Below are positions 1 to 7,294 of a stretch of 64,000 bases of DNA, one piece after another; the stretch's first letter is position 1, and each line of letters opens with the position of its first letter. The notes below the pieces were generated by a model. The model searched no databases and was not told the origin of the DNA. It saw only the letters and a list, made by a program, of their open reading frames with translations. This stretch comes from Streptosporangium amethystogenes (GTDB lineage Bacteria > Actinomycetota > Actinomycetes > Streptosporangiales > Streptosporangiaceae), in assembly GCF_000721075.1 (NCBI RefSeq), contig NZ_JOEQ01000037.1:53979-117978 (forward strand), given 5' to 3'. The translations under genes were made by a program, and so were the position numbers.

Positions 1-123
1 GGCCGTCGCCGACCGGGACGTCCGGCTCAGCGCTCCGCTGGCCTCGGCCGAACGGCAGCTGAGCTTTCCCCGTACGACAGCCACCGTCGCCTGCTGGCCA
101 GTCAGGTGGGGGGCATGGACTGA
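1..123 (+). pseudogene. Remnant of a MarR-family regulator (C-terminal end)
   Basis: The first 60 bases read AVADRDVRLSAPLASAERQL and closely match, in both DNA and protein, the end of the first MarR domain of the regulator at 58408-59262 (AVADRDIRLTAPLTPAERR). After base 60 the frame is disturbed: short blocks around GTACGAC and CCACCGTCGC still align with the paralogue, but bases between them are missing. The reading closes near the TGA at 121-123. The 5' part lies outside the window, so whether an intact MarR gene exists upstream cannot be seen. The remnant overlaps the stop end of the CGNR gene on the other strand. Degradation is inferred from the alignment with the paralogue. Confidence 0.45.
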
Positions 124-629
124 CGGGCGCGATGGCGGCGTACCGCATCCCGGTTGGCGCACGGCTGGGAGCAGTAACGCTGCCGTGCGGTGCGTGAGGT
201 GTCCGCGAAGATCGTCTCGCAACCGGTGGCGGCACACCGTCCGAGCCGGTCCATGCCCCGGCTGACGAGGTGCATCGCCGTGCCCACGGAGATCAGCGCG
301 AACAGCACCGCGCCAAGCGGCTGCAGGTCGTCGCGATAGTGCAGGTGCCAACCATGAGCGTGGTCGGTCAGTCGGGGGTAGGCGGCCGACCGGGCCAGCA
401 TCTCGTTGACCAACTCGGCCTTCGCGCGCTCGCCTGTGGCGTCGACGATGTTCGTCCAGGCGTCGATGACGGCGAGGGTCTGGTCGAGATCCGACGGTTC
501 GACGGGGCGTTCCAGTACCAGACCGGCCGTGCGGCAGCGGTCGGCGAGTTCATCGGTGCTCGCCGGTGGGCGGTTCGCCAGTTCCGCGGCGAAGTTCACC
601 ACGTCCGCGCCGTAAGGGTTGAGATGCAC
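102..629 (-). CDS. CGNR zinc-finger (ABATE-type) putative transcriptional regulator
   Basis: This 175-residue protein has the architecture of the actinobacterial CGNR family. An N-terminal alpha-helical putative ligand-binding (ABATE) region of about 125 residues is followed by a C-terminal zinc finger with Cys pairs in CAATGC and YCSQPC, then the ANRDAVRRHRAR basic stretch that gives the family its name. Members are thought to be stress-related DNA-binding regulators; the ligand is unknown. The start is a GTG at 629, separated by only 26 bp from the divergent acetyltransferase start at 656, so the two probably share a promoter region. The family call is firm; function beyond DNA binding is inference. 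Confidence 0.85.
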   Translation of the reverse strand: MHLNPYGADVVNFAAELANRPPASTDELADRCRTAGLVLERPVEPSDLDQTLAVIDAWTNIVDATGERAKAELVNEMLARSAAYPRLTDHAHGWHLHYRDDLQPLGAVLFALISVGTAMHLVSRGMDRLGRCAATGCETIFADTSRTARQRYCSQPCANRDAVRRHRARQSMPPT

Positions 630-655
630 AAGCTCATTACATCAGCCTGTACGTC

Positions 656-1120
656 ATGACGCGAACAGCAACAGAGCATGACATTCCGGAACTCGTCCGC
701 CTCCGGGCACTGCTCTTTGACGACCTCGGCGGCGACTTCTTCAACCCCGCGAACGCCGGTGACGACTGGCGCGACGCGCTCGCACGGGTTTTCAAGCAGA
801 AGCTGACCGAACCCGACTGCCAGATCCTGGTCGTGGATGGCGACACCGGCCTGGCCGCCTGCGGCATCGGCACGATCGAACAGTGGTTCCCCGGCCCCCA
901 CTCCCGCAACGGGAGGATCGGCCACGTCATCGGCATGGTCACCGACCCGTCGTACCGGCGGCGTGGGCACAGCCGGGCGATCATGCTCGGTCTGCTCGAT
1001 TGGTTCCGCGACCGCAACGCCGTACGGGTCGACCTCACCGCCTCCCACGAGGCGGAACCGCTCTACCGGCAGCTCGGCTTCTCCGACCACCCCGATCCCA
1101 TGTTGTGCTGGAGGCCGTGA
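656..1120 (+). CDS. GNAT family N-acetyltransferase
   Basis: This 154-residue protein spans a single GNAT fold: an N-terminal strand-helix unit (TATEHDIPELVRLR), a core strand ending in GMVTDPSYRRRGHSRAIM that carries the acetyl-CoA pyrophosphate-binding loop (RRRGHS, a variant of Q/RxxGxG/A), and the C-terminal EAEPLYRQLGF motif typical of the fold. The substrate cannot be read from the sequence. It is divergent from the CGNR regulator, which may control it. Its stop overlaps by 4 bp the GTG of a truncated MFS reading frame, suggesting the two were once an operon. There is no obvious Shine-Dalgarno before the ATG at 656. Confidence 0.88.
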   Translation: MTRTATEHDIPELVRLRALLFDDLGGDFFNPANAGDDWRDALARVFKQKLTEPDCQILVVDGDTGLAACGIGTIEQWFPGPHSRNGRIGHVIGMVTDPSYRRRGHSRAIMLGLLDWFRDRNAVRVDLTASHEAEPLYRQLGFSDHPDPMLCWRP

Positions 1121-1182
1121 AGACATCGCAATACCGCTGGGTCATTCTGGGTGTCGCGACTTTCACTCAGGCCGCGGCCGCG
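1117..1182 (+). pseudogene. N-terminal stub of an MFS transporter
   Basis: A GTG overlapping the acetyltransferase stop opens a frame reading VKTSQYRWVILGVATFTQAA, the characteristic start of actinobacterial MFS permeases (a short basic N-terminus, then the first membrane helix RWVILGVATFTQAA). After about 22 residues the similarity stops and the frame becomes Arg/Gly-rich, unlike a membrane protein. About 90% of a normal MFS gene of roughly 400 codons is missing. I infer a deletion that joined this stub to the unrelated sequence starting near 1187. Confidence 0.5.
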
Positions 1183-1186
1183 TTTT

Positions 1187-1400
1187 CTGCCGGCCGGGCT
1201 CGCCTCGCTGGTCGCGCTCGGGTTGGTGCCCGTGGCGGACCAGGCCCGCGGCCCGGTCACCGCGGCCGAGGACTGCAACCCACGCGAGACGTGGACGGGC
1301 GAGCCCGAGGAACCCAAGCTCACCCAACCGTGTGGCACGCGGAACCTGCGCGCCCCGGCCGGCCTTACCTGTGATGGCCTGCCCTCTGCCCGTGAAAGAC
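1187..1400 (+). pseudogene. Fragment of an unidentified secreted protein
   Basis: In the frame starting at 1187 the sequence reads a hydrophobic stretch (LPAGLASLVALGLVPVADQA) resembling a signal peptide core, followed by GPVTAAEDCNPRETWTGEPEEPKLTQPCGTRN, which looks like the mature start of an exported protein with two cysteines. No start codon or signal-peptide N-region is present in this frame, and the sequence becomes non-coding in character before 1457. It abuts the MFS stub, so 1117-1457 looks like a deletion scar between two genes. The protein family is not recognised. Confidence 0.3.
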
Positions 1401-1457
1401 CCCGTTGCCTTCGGAGAGGGCGGTGTGCGGCTCGGCGGGGACCTCTTGGGCCGCACG

Positions 1458-2408
1458 TCAGTTCGGCCGCCCGAGATCGCGGCGGTGGGCGTCGATGCCG
1501 TCGAGTAGGCGTTGCAACCCGTACTCGAAGACCGCGTCCAGGTCGAAATCAAATGGTTCCCGCACCACGTAGCCGAGTCCGGGATTACCGGTTGACGACG
1601 TCCATCGGCGCAGGCCGTCCTGGAGGTTCATCCAGTCGTCCGCCGACATCCCGGTGTCCTCTTCTGCCTGTGCCTCCGCGAGACGGACCAACGCCATGCC
1701 GCGTACGTGCCCGAACAGGTTGATGTGCGTGCACAGCATGTCGTGCGCGTCGAACCCCATCGCGCGCAGTGTGCTGAGCGACCACTCGGCGATCGGCAGC
1801 ACGTTGGGCATGATTTGCGGGCGGCTCAGCGAGAACACCTCGGCGGCCCACGGGTGGCGGCCGAAGACGGTCCAGAACAGGTGCGCGGCCGCTTCGAGGC
1901 GTCGCCGCCAGGCTGTGATCGGGATGTCGGGCAGCCTGGCGTCGGCGAACACGCTGTCGGCCATCCGCAACGTCAGGTCGTTCCTGTTCGGGACGTGGCG
2001 GTAGAGCGCCATCGTGGAGACGCCCAGGCCGACAGCCACCCGCCGCATCGTGACGAGCGGCAGCCCGTCGGTGTCGGCGATCCGTACGGCGGCCTCGACG
2101 ATCTCGCGCTGGGTCAGCCCGGCGCGCCGTGCCCGCTTGCCGGTAGCCGGACCGGTCGTCCTGGCCGCCCGCTCGTCTCGACGCCGGACGATGGTCCCGC
2201 GGCCGGGGATCGTCTCGACCAGGCCCGCCTCGCGCAGGGCGCCGAGGACCTTGGTGGCGGTGGCCATCGCGACCCCCCGATCCCGGACGATCTGCCGGGT
2301 GGACGGCACCGGCCGGCCTTCCGCCAGTTGTCCGCTCCGGATGTCGCCGGCGATCTCGTCGGCGATGCGCAGATAGAGCGATCGGTCTGCCATGACTCTC
2401 CAGTGCAC
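1458..2408 (-). CDS. GntR-TetR fusion transcriptional regulator
   Basis: This 316-residue protein carries two DNA-binding modules. Residues about 8-76 form a GntR winged helix (LYLRIADEIAGDIRSGQL, PSTRQIVRDRGVAMATATKVLGALREAGLVE). Residues about 95-160 form a TetR helix-turn-helix (LTQREIVEAAVRIAD, VAVGLGVSTMALYRHV), followed by a TetR C-terminal ligand domain. The start may be the GTG at 2408 or the ATG of MADRSLYLRI at 2393; the latter fits the usual GntR N-terminus better. It is divergent from the alpha/beta hydrolase at 2575, and inverted copies of GCACTA sit between them, so autoregulation and control of the hydrolase are likely. The inducer is unknown. Confidence 0.85.
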   Translation of the reverse strand: MHWRVMADRSLYLRIADEIAGDIRSGQLAEGRPVPSTRQIVRDRGVAMATATKVLGALREAGLVETIPGRGTIVRRRDERAARTTGPATGKRARRAGLTQREIVEAAVRIADTDGLPLVTMRRVAVGLGVSTMALYRHVPNRNDLTLRMADSVFADARLPDIPITAWRRRLEAAAHLFWTVFGRHPWAAEVFSLSRPQIMPNVLPIAEWSLSTLRAMGFDAHDMLCTHINLFGHVRGMALVRLAEAQAEEDTGMSADDWMNLQDGLRRWTSSTGNPGLGYVVREPFDFDLDAVFEYGLQRLLDGIDAHRRDLGRPN

Positions 2409-2491
2409 TAGTGCGGTCGCGAGCCGACGGATCCCTGTACTACCCCTCTGTTCTGCGGAATTGTGCGAAGTGCACTATCTCGCAGTAGTGC
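2405..2491. promoter_or_regulatory. Putative operator pair for the GntR-TetR regulator
   Basis: The divergent gap contains a perfect 10-bp palindrome GCACTAGTGC at 2405-2414, overlapping the upstream candidate start of the regulator gene, and a second inverted pair built from the same hexamer: GCACTA at 2472-2477 and TAGTGC at 2486-2491 with an 8-bp spacer. Reuse of the same half-site at both ends of a divergent promoter region is what an autoregulated local repressor would give. Binding is inferred. Confidence 0.45.
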
Positions 2492-2574
2492 TGGGTGGTC
2501 GGCTTTCTCCGTCGCTGCGTACATTGTAAGCACCGCTCGGGGCGGGTCCGGGCGACGAGAGAAACGAGAACACC

Positions 2575-3429
2575 ATGCCTGATCTGGCCACTCGATCGGT
2601 GACATCGGCGGATGGCACGCCCGTCGAATACCTCAGCGTGGGGTGCGGACCCGATGTCATCGTGGTCCCCGGAGCGCTCGCGGTGGCGTCCGACCTCGCC
2701 GCCTTCGCCGGGCTCCTGGCGGCCCGGCACACCGTGCACATCGTGCAGCGGCGCGGTCGTGGCGGCAGCGGCCCGCAGGGTGACCGGTACGGCATCGCGC
2801 GGGAGTGCGAGGACATCGAGGCGGTACGCGCGCGAACCGGCGCACGGCTGATCTTCGGGCACAGCTTCGGTGGACTGGTGGCGCTGCGAGCCGCGTGCGG
2901 CACCTCGGCGTTCGACGCGGTCGCCGTCTACGAGCCTGGAGTGTCGGTCGACGGGGCGATCCCGGTCGACTGGATCGGACGAGCGCGCCGCGAGATCTCC
3001 AAGGGTGCGGACTTCGAGGCGTTCGTCACCTTTGTTCACGGGGGCAACCCGGATCAGACCGGACACCTTCCGCGCTGGCTTCTCCGGATCATCCTGCGGT
3101 ACGCGATTCCCCGTGCCGAGATGCGGCAGAAACTCGCGCTCATGCCCCAGGCGATCAGCGAGCACGCCGAGGTGGGGCGATTCGACGGCCGGCTGGCCGA
3201 CTACCGCGAGATCTCCGCGACCGCCCTGATCATGCGGGGCAAGGGGCGTGACACCGCCCGGCAGGCCGTCGCCCTGGCCCGATTGGCCGAGACGATTCCG
3301 CGCTCCGAGACCGCGACATTCCGTACGCTCGACCACTTCGCGCCGGAGAAGAAGCCCGGCGAGATCGCGGATGTCGTCCTGCGGTTCTTCGCCGCGTACG
3401 TCCGGCCGGGCGTCCAGACCGAGGGTTGA
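2575..3429 (+). CDS. Alpha/beta hydrolase
   Basis: This 284-residue protein has the alpha/beta-hydrolase fold. A nucleophile elbow GHSFGG (Ser about 97) lies after the RLIFGHS strand, the oxyanion-loop region is VVPGALAVASDLAAF, and the probable catalytic His is in TLDHFAPEK (about residue 254). No signal peptide is seen, so it is probably cytoplasmic. It resembles small esterase-like or lactonase-like hydrolases; the substrate is unknown. It is divergent from the GntR-TetR regulator, its likely controller. The ATG at 2575 follows GAGAAACGAGAACACC, an acceptable ribosome site. Confidence 0.85.
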   Translation: MPDLATRSVTSADGTPVEYLSVGCGPDVIVVPGALAVASDLAAFAGLLAARHTVHIVQRRGRGGSGPQGDRYGIARECEDIEAVRARTGARLIFGHSFGGLVALRAACGTSAFDAVAVYEPGVSVDGAIPVDWIGRARREISKGADFEAFVTFVHGGNPDQTGHLPRWLLRIILRYAIPRAEMRQKLALMPQAISEHAEVGRFDGRLADYREISATALIMRGKGRDTARQAVALARLAETIPRSETATFRTLDHFAPEKKPGEIADVVLRFFAAYVRPGVQTEG

Positions 3430-3532
3430 CCCGTGGCTTCGGGGGAGTCGGGCGCACCACCCGCGTCGCCGCCTACGGCGAGAATGTCTCGTCAGCACCA
3501 CCACTCCCGGGCCGGAGGACGCCGGGCGTGGG

Positions 3533-3679
3533 GTGCGGACGGTGCACGTCTTCGCGCGCGGCGACGCCGCCCGGCTCGCGGAGCCGGTCGCCCGTGTCGA
3601 CGCCGGAGATCTGAGGATCGAGGTGGCCGAACGACCTGGCCGCCTTTCACGACCTGGTAAGACCGTCCTGATCCCCTGA
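3533..3679 (+). pseudogene. C-terminal remnant of a zinc-type NADPH:quinone oxidoreductase
   Basis: The frame 3533-3679 reads TVHVFARGDAARLAEPVARV, continues DAGDLRIEVAERP, and ends GKTVLIP before the TGA. This is the usual C-terminus of MDR-superfamily quinone oxidoreductases (consensus VxPDAARLAELAALVDAGxLRVxVxxxxPL...GKVVLxP). Between AERP and GKTVLIP the expected residues DLAAFHDL occur in another frame, so at least one indel is present. The preceding 100 bases are not recognisable. The fragment lies in the otherwise empty stretch between the hydrolase and the IclR gene. Confidence 0.5.
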
Positions 3680-3764
3680 CCCGCGCGAAATCCCCGTTGG
3701 GGTCGTTCGCCGGTTCGGTGCGGGTCTTCTGCGACCGGCACCGACGCCACGACGCCCCTGATCG

Positions 3765-4559
3765 TCAGAGATTCAGGGCGAGATCTCGCGATGCCGCCGA
3801 GACCGTGCGGAGCAGCTGGGGGAGCACCTCGTCGGTCATCTGCTCCTGAGTGCGCAACGTGGCCTGGCTGCCGACTTTGATCGCGGCCACCGCCTTGCCG
3901 TCCTTGCCGCGGACCGGCGCGGCGATGGCGAGCACATGGGGGCTGAGCCGTCCTTCGACCAGCGCCCACCCCTGGGCGCGGATCTGATCCAGCTCGGCGC
4001 GCAGGGTGCCCTCGTCGACCACCGTCCGCGGTGTGTAGGTCTCCCGCTTGCTGGTGGCGAAGTACTCGGTGAGCTGGGCGTCGGAGAGGTCGGCCAGGAG
4101 GACGAGACCGGTCGACACCGTGTGTGCGGGGACCCGGTCACCGACCGCCAGCCCACCGTCGGCCGGGCGCCCGGACCTGGCCCTGGCCACGTAGATGACG
4201 TGGTCGCCGTCGCGTACCGCCGCTGAGGCGTCCTCGGAGAACTGCGCGGCCAGCGTAGTGAGCCGTGGCTGGAGTGTCTCGGTGAGCGACAGGCTCGTCA
4301 GATAGGCGTAGCCGAGTTCGAGCGTGCGGGGAAGCAGGAAGAACTGGCGGTGGTCCCGCCCGACGTAACCCAGCGACTCCAGGGTCATCAGCAGCCGCCG
4401 GGCGACGGCCTTGCTGAGCCGGCCCCGCTCGGCGACCTCGGTGAGCGTGAGCGGACCCCGTTCGTCGGCGAAGACACGGATCACGGTCAGCCCGCGTTCG
4501 AGGCTCTGCACATGCTCCGAGGAGCGCTCTAGCTCTGTCTCCTGATCCACCTTTAGCAT
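3765..4559 (-). CDS. IclR family transcriptional regulator of the catabolic cluster
   Basis: This 264-residue protein has the two-domain IclR layout: an N-terminal winged helix-turn-helix (residues about 18-80, VQSLERGLTVIRVFADERGPLTLTEVAERGRLSKAVARRL given here in outline) and a GAF-like effector domain (about 95-260; HVIYVARARSGRP, AHTVSTGLVLLA, ALVEGRLSPHVLAIAAPV). The N-terminal pattern resembles the PcaR/PobR/CatR group that controls degradation of aromatic and related acids. It is divergent from the flavin monooxygenase at 4758. An inverted repeat of AGTGAAC lies 17 bp upstream of its start, and related half-sites precede three other units of the cluster, so it is the probable cluster regulator. 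The effector is unknown. Confidence 0.9.
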   Translation of the reverse strand: MLKVDQETELERSSEHVQSLERGLTVIRVFADERGPLTLTEVAERGRLSKAVARRLLMTLESLGYVGRDHRQFFLLPRTLELGYAYLTSLSLTETLQPRLTTLAAQFSEDASAAVRDGDHVIYVARARSGRPADGGLAVGDRVPAHTVSTGLVLLADLSDAQLTEYFATSKRETYTPRTVVDEGTLRAELDQIRAQGWALVEGRLSPHVLAIAAPVRGKDGKAVAAIKVGSQATLRTQEQMTDEVLPQLLRTVSAASRDLALNL

Positions 4560-4575
4560 ACGTGTCCTCCAAGGC

Positions 4576-4609
4576 GTTCACTGAGTGGAACTATCTTCGC
4601 ATAGTGAAC
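4576..4609. promoter_or_regulatory. Putative IclR operator at its own promoter
   Basis: GTTCACT (4576-4582) and AGTGAAC (4603-4609) form a perfect 7-bp inverted repeat spanning 34 bp just upstream of the IclR start at 4559. The right half extends to ATAGTGAAC, one base away from the ATAGCGAAC half-sites found at 4720, 15672 and 15690. The position fits autoregulation. Confidence 0.5.
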
Positions 4610-4701
4610 CAGAAGTCGTCGTCGACTGAGTGCGTCTTGAGAAGTATGGGGGAGATTCGATCATAAGTGAGCCTTGACATGTTACCTCTGCCGTGTCCAC
4701 T

Positions 4702-4728
4702 ATGGCGAACGAAATTCGAATAGCGAAC
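4702..4728. promoter_or_regulatory. Putative IclR operator of the monooxygenase operon (direct repeat)
   Basis: ATGGCGAAC (4702-4710) and ATAGCGAAC (4720-4728) are direct repeats offset by 18 bp, ending 29 bp before the ATG at 4758. The same 9-mer with exactly the same 18-bp offset occurs before the crotonase gene at 15723, so this is probably a shared binding site and not chance. The overlap with the region upstream of the ATG argues against using an earlier start for the monooxygenase. Confidence 0.55.
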
Positions 4729-4757
4729 TTTCGGGTGTGGCGGGGAAGAGGAGAGCG

Positions 4758-5948
4758 ATGTCAGGACATCTGCGGTTCGGGAGCTTCATGCCGCCCTACC
4801 ACAGCCCGCTGAACAACCATGCCCTGTCGATCGAGCGGGACCTTGAGACCGTCGAACTGCTCGACAGGCTCGGGTACGACGACGTCTGGTTTGGTGAGCA
4901 CCACTCCGGTGGCTACGAGTGTTCGCCGATGCCCGAGCTGATGATCGCTGCCGCGGCGCAGCGCACCCGCCGGATCCGGCTCGGCACGGGGGTGATCTCC
5001 CTGCCCTACCACCACCCGCTGATGGTGGCCGACCGGATGGTCTTCCTCGACCATATGACGAGGGGACGGTGCGTCTTCGGAGTCGGTCCCGGCGCGCTGG
5101 TCGCCGACTCCCAGATGATGGGGATCGACTACGCCGACCTCCGACCGCGCATGGAGGAGTCGCTCGAAGTAATTCTCGAACTGCTGACCTCGTCGGAACC
5201 CGTCAACCGCAAGGCCGAGTGGTTCGAGTTGCGAGACGCCCAGCTGCACGTCCGCAGCCACACCAGGCCCATGGTCCCGATCGCCGTCGCGGGAGCGGTC
5301 TCGCCGACGGGCCCCAAGCTGGCCGGCCGGCACGGGCTGAGCCTGCTCTCCTTCGGAGCCGCGTCGACCGTCGGCTTCAACAAGCTGGCCGGCACCTGGG
5401 AGATCGTCGAGGCGGAGGCCGCGGCGGCCGGCACCCGGGTGGAGCGTGAGGACTGGGCACTCGTCGGCTACATGCACGTGGCCGAGACCGAGCGTCAGGC
5501 GCGTGACGAGGTGCGCTACCAGATCCGGAGCTTCTTCGACTACCACCACACCGTCGCGCCGCCCCTGCTGGCGGATGCCGAGACGATGACGCACGACGAG
5601 CTCGTCGACGGCATCAACGCCTCCGGCGCCGGAATCATCGGAACCCCCGAGATGGCCGTCGCGCATCTGCGAAAGCTGGTGGACCGGACCGGCGGCTTCG
5701 GCACCTTCCTCATCAGCAGCGTCGACTGGGCCAACCGCGAGGCGACGCGTCGCAGTCTCGAACTCTTCGCACGCGAGGTCGTCCCGCACTTCGACGGCAG
5801 CATTCCGGCGCGGGCGGCCGCCTTCGCGCGTGCCAAGGCGCGGCAGGTCGCGGACGGCCGGCTCAGGGATGTCGGCCGTGAGAAGGCGACGGCCGCCTAC
5901 AACATGGCCGTGACGGCGACCGATCAGCCGGACCGGACCATCCCCTGA
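4758..5948 (+). CDS. LLM-class flavin-dependent monooxygenase, LimB-like
   Basis: This roughly 396-residue protein is a bacterial luciferase-like (F420/FMNH2) TIM-barrel monooxygenase. Visible family motifs are FGSFMPPYH near the N-terminus, DDVWFGEHHSGGYE, RIRLGTGVISLPYHHPLMVADRMVFLDHMTRGR, and VGPGALVADSQMMG. The pattern matches what I know of limonene 1,2-monooxygenase-like proteins. Such enzymes use FMNH2 from a separate reductase, and one is encoded at 12277. The ATG at 4758 is chosen because GAAGAGGAGAG sits 3-13 bp upstream and the operator repeats lie just before it. It is probably the first gene of the operon running to 14686 and acts on an imported hydrophobic substrate. The C-terminal 40 residues are a poorly conserved tail. 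Confidence 0.85.
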   Translation: MSGHLRFGSFMPPYHSPLNNHALSIERDLETVELLDRLGYDDVWFGEHHSGGYECSPMPELMIAAAAQRTRRIRLGTGVISLPYHHPLMVADRMVFLDHMTRGRCVFGVGPGALVADSQMMGIDYADLRPRMEESLEVILELLTSSEPVNRKAEWFELRDAQLHVRSHTRPMVPIAVAGAVSPTGPKLAGRHGLSLLSFGAASTVGFNKLAGTWEIVEAEAAAAGTRVEREDWALVGYMHVAETERQARDEVRYQIRSFFDYHHTVAPPLLADAETMTHDELVDGINASGAGIIGTPEMAVAHLRKLVDRTGGFGTFLISSVDWANREATRRSLELFAREVVPHFDGSIPARAAAFARAKARQVADGRLRDVGREKATAAYNMAVTATDQPDRTIP

Positions 5949-6045
5949 CCTCTGGTTCGCGCGTTCACCGATCCATCAACGGCATTCATCTCGGGACACC
6001 CATCCCGCTCGGGGCGATATTCCAGCAATACCGTAGGAGTTCAAC

Positions 6046-7269
6046 ATGCCCAAAAGCCCCATCTGGTCCCGTAACGCGCGTGTGGGTGCAGCAACACTTG
6101 CGCTTTTGGTGACATCGCTCGGCCTGGCCGCGTGCGGCGGTGATTCAGCCGATTCGGCCGAGTCGACCGGTGCGGCCGCCGACCCCATCGTGATCTTCCA
6201 GACCAACTCGTTCAGCGGCCAGGTCTCGAACAAGCCGCAGACCAAGACCGGCGCCCAGGCCGCCGTCGACGAGATCAACAAGGCCGGCGGGGTGAACGGC
6301 CGCCGCCTCGAACTCGTCACCTGCGACAACACCGGTGACCCCAATGTCACCAACACCTGCATCAAGAAGGCGCAGGAGGTGAAGGCGGCGGCGTTCGTGG
6401 GCTCGGCCATCTACTTCCCCGGGACCTGGAAGTTCCTTGAGCAGGCGAGCATCCCCTATCTGCTCGGCACCGGGCTCACCCCTGACGAGTACAAGGCCAC
6501 GAACTCCTTCCCGCTCTCCGGGCAGGCCGGCTGGTACTACGGCATCGCTGACTACCTGAAGAAGCTCGGCGCCTCCCATCCGGCCATCATCCGGTGTGAG
6601 ATCGACGCCTGCGCCTACGGCGAGACCCTCCTCGCCGAAGCGCTGAAGCAGCAGGGCATGGCGGAGGCGAGGAGCGTGGTGGCGCCGCTCTCGACCACCG
6701 ACTACAGCAGCTTCGCCGCTGCGGCGATGCGCGGCGACACCGACGCCGTCGTGGTCACGGGCAGCGAGGCGACCGCGACGTCCCAGGCCAAGGCGTTGTA
6801 CCAGCAGGGCTTCAAGGGCAAGGTGATCAGCGTCTCTGCGTGCATCTCCACCCCGGCCGTCCCCAACCTTGGCGACGCCGGCAAGGACCTGTACGTGGTG
6901 GGCCTGCTGCAGCCCCCCACCCAGGGCACCCCGCTGATGGGGACGTTCATCCAGAGCATGGACGCGGTCGACAAGGGCGCCAAGAAGGACGAGCTCGCCC
7001 TCTCGGCGTACGCGGGCGTCAAGCTCTTCGCCGAGGTCGCCAAGGGCCTGCCAGAGGTGAACGCCACGACGGTGCTGGACGCGCTGCGGAACGCGAAGGC
7101 CGGCGCCTACGACATCGGCTTCACCGCGCCGCTGCCCGGGGCCACCACCTCGCCGATCGCGGAGCTGCCCCAGCTGAAGTTCTCGCCGACCGTCACTTAC
7201 AGCCAGATCCTCGACGGCACCATCAGGGAGAGCGTGACCGGCTTCCACTCCCCGTTCGCGGCGGTCTGA
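6046..7269 (+). CDS. ABC transporter substrate-binding lipoprotein (LivK type)
   Basis: This 407-residue protein has a lipoprotein signal peptide (RNAR n-region, hydrophobic core, lipobox LAAC with Cys30) followed by a type I periplasmic-binding fold of the branched-chain amino-acid family (DPIVIFQTNSFSGQ, AVDEINKAGGVNGRRLELVTCDNTGDP). The family also binds aromatic acids, ureas and terpenoid or steroid acids, so the ligand here is probably the cluster substrate and not Leu/Ile/Val. The ATG at 6046 follows GTAGGAG. It precedes the fused permease-ATPase gene by 25 bp, in the same operon. Confidence 0.9.
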   Translation: MPKSPIWSRNARVGAATLALLVTSLGLAACGGDSADSAESTGAAADPIVIFQTNSFSGQVSNKPQTKTGAQAAVDEINKAGGVNGRRLELVTCDNTGDPNVTNTCIKKAQEVKAAAFVGSAIYFPGTWKFLEQASIPYLLGTGLTPDEYKATNSFPLSGQAGWYYGIADYLKKLGASHPAIIRCEIDACAYGETLLAEALKQQGMAEARSVVAPLSTTDYSSFAAAAMRGDTDAVVVTGSEATATSQAKALYQQGFKGKVISVSACISTPAVPNLGDAGKDLYVVGLLQPPTQGTPLMGTFIQSMDAVDKGAKKDELALSAYAGVKLFAEVAKGLPEVNATTVLDALRNAKAGAYDIGFTAPLPGATTSPIAELPQLKFSPTVTYSQILDGTIRESVTGFHSPFAAV

Positions 7270-7294
7270 CGCGTTCGGGGCACAGGGAGGGTCG

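Noticed and set aside
4674..4757. Upstream start for the flavin monooxygenase
   Set aside because: It would translate the twin IclR half-sites; the ATG at 4758 has a strong Shine-Dalgarno and begins the family homology.
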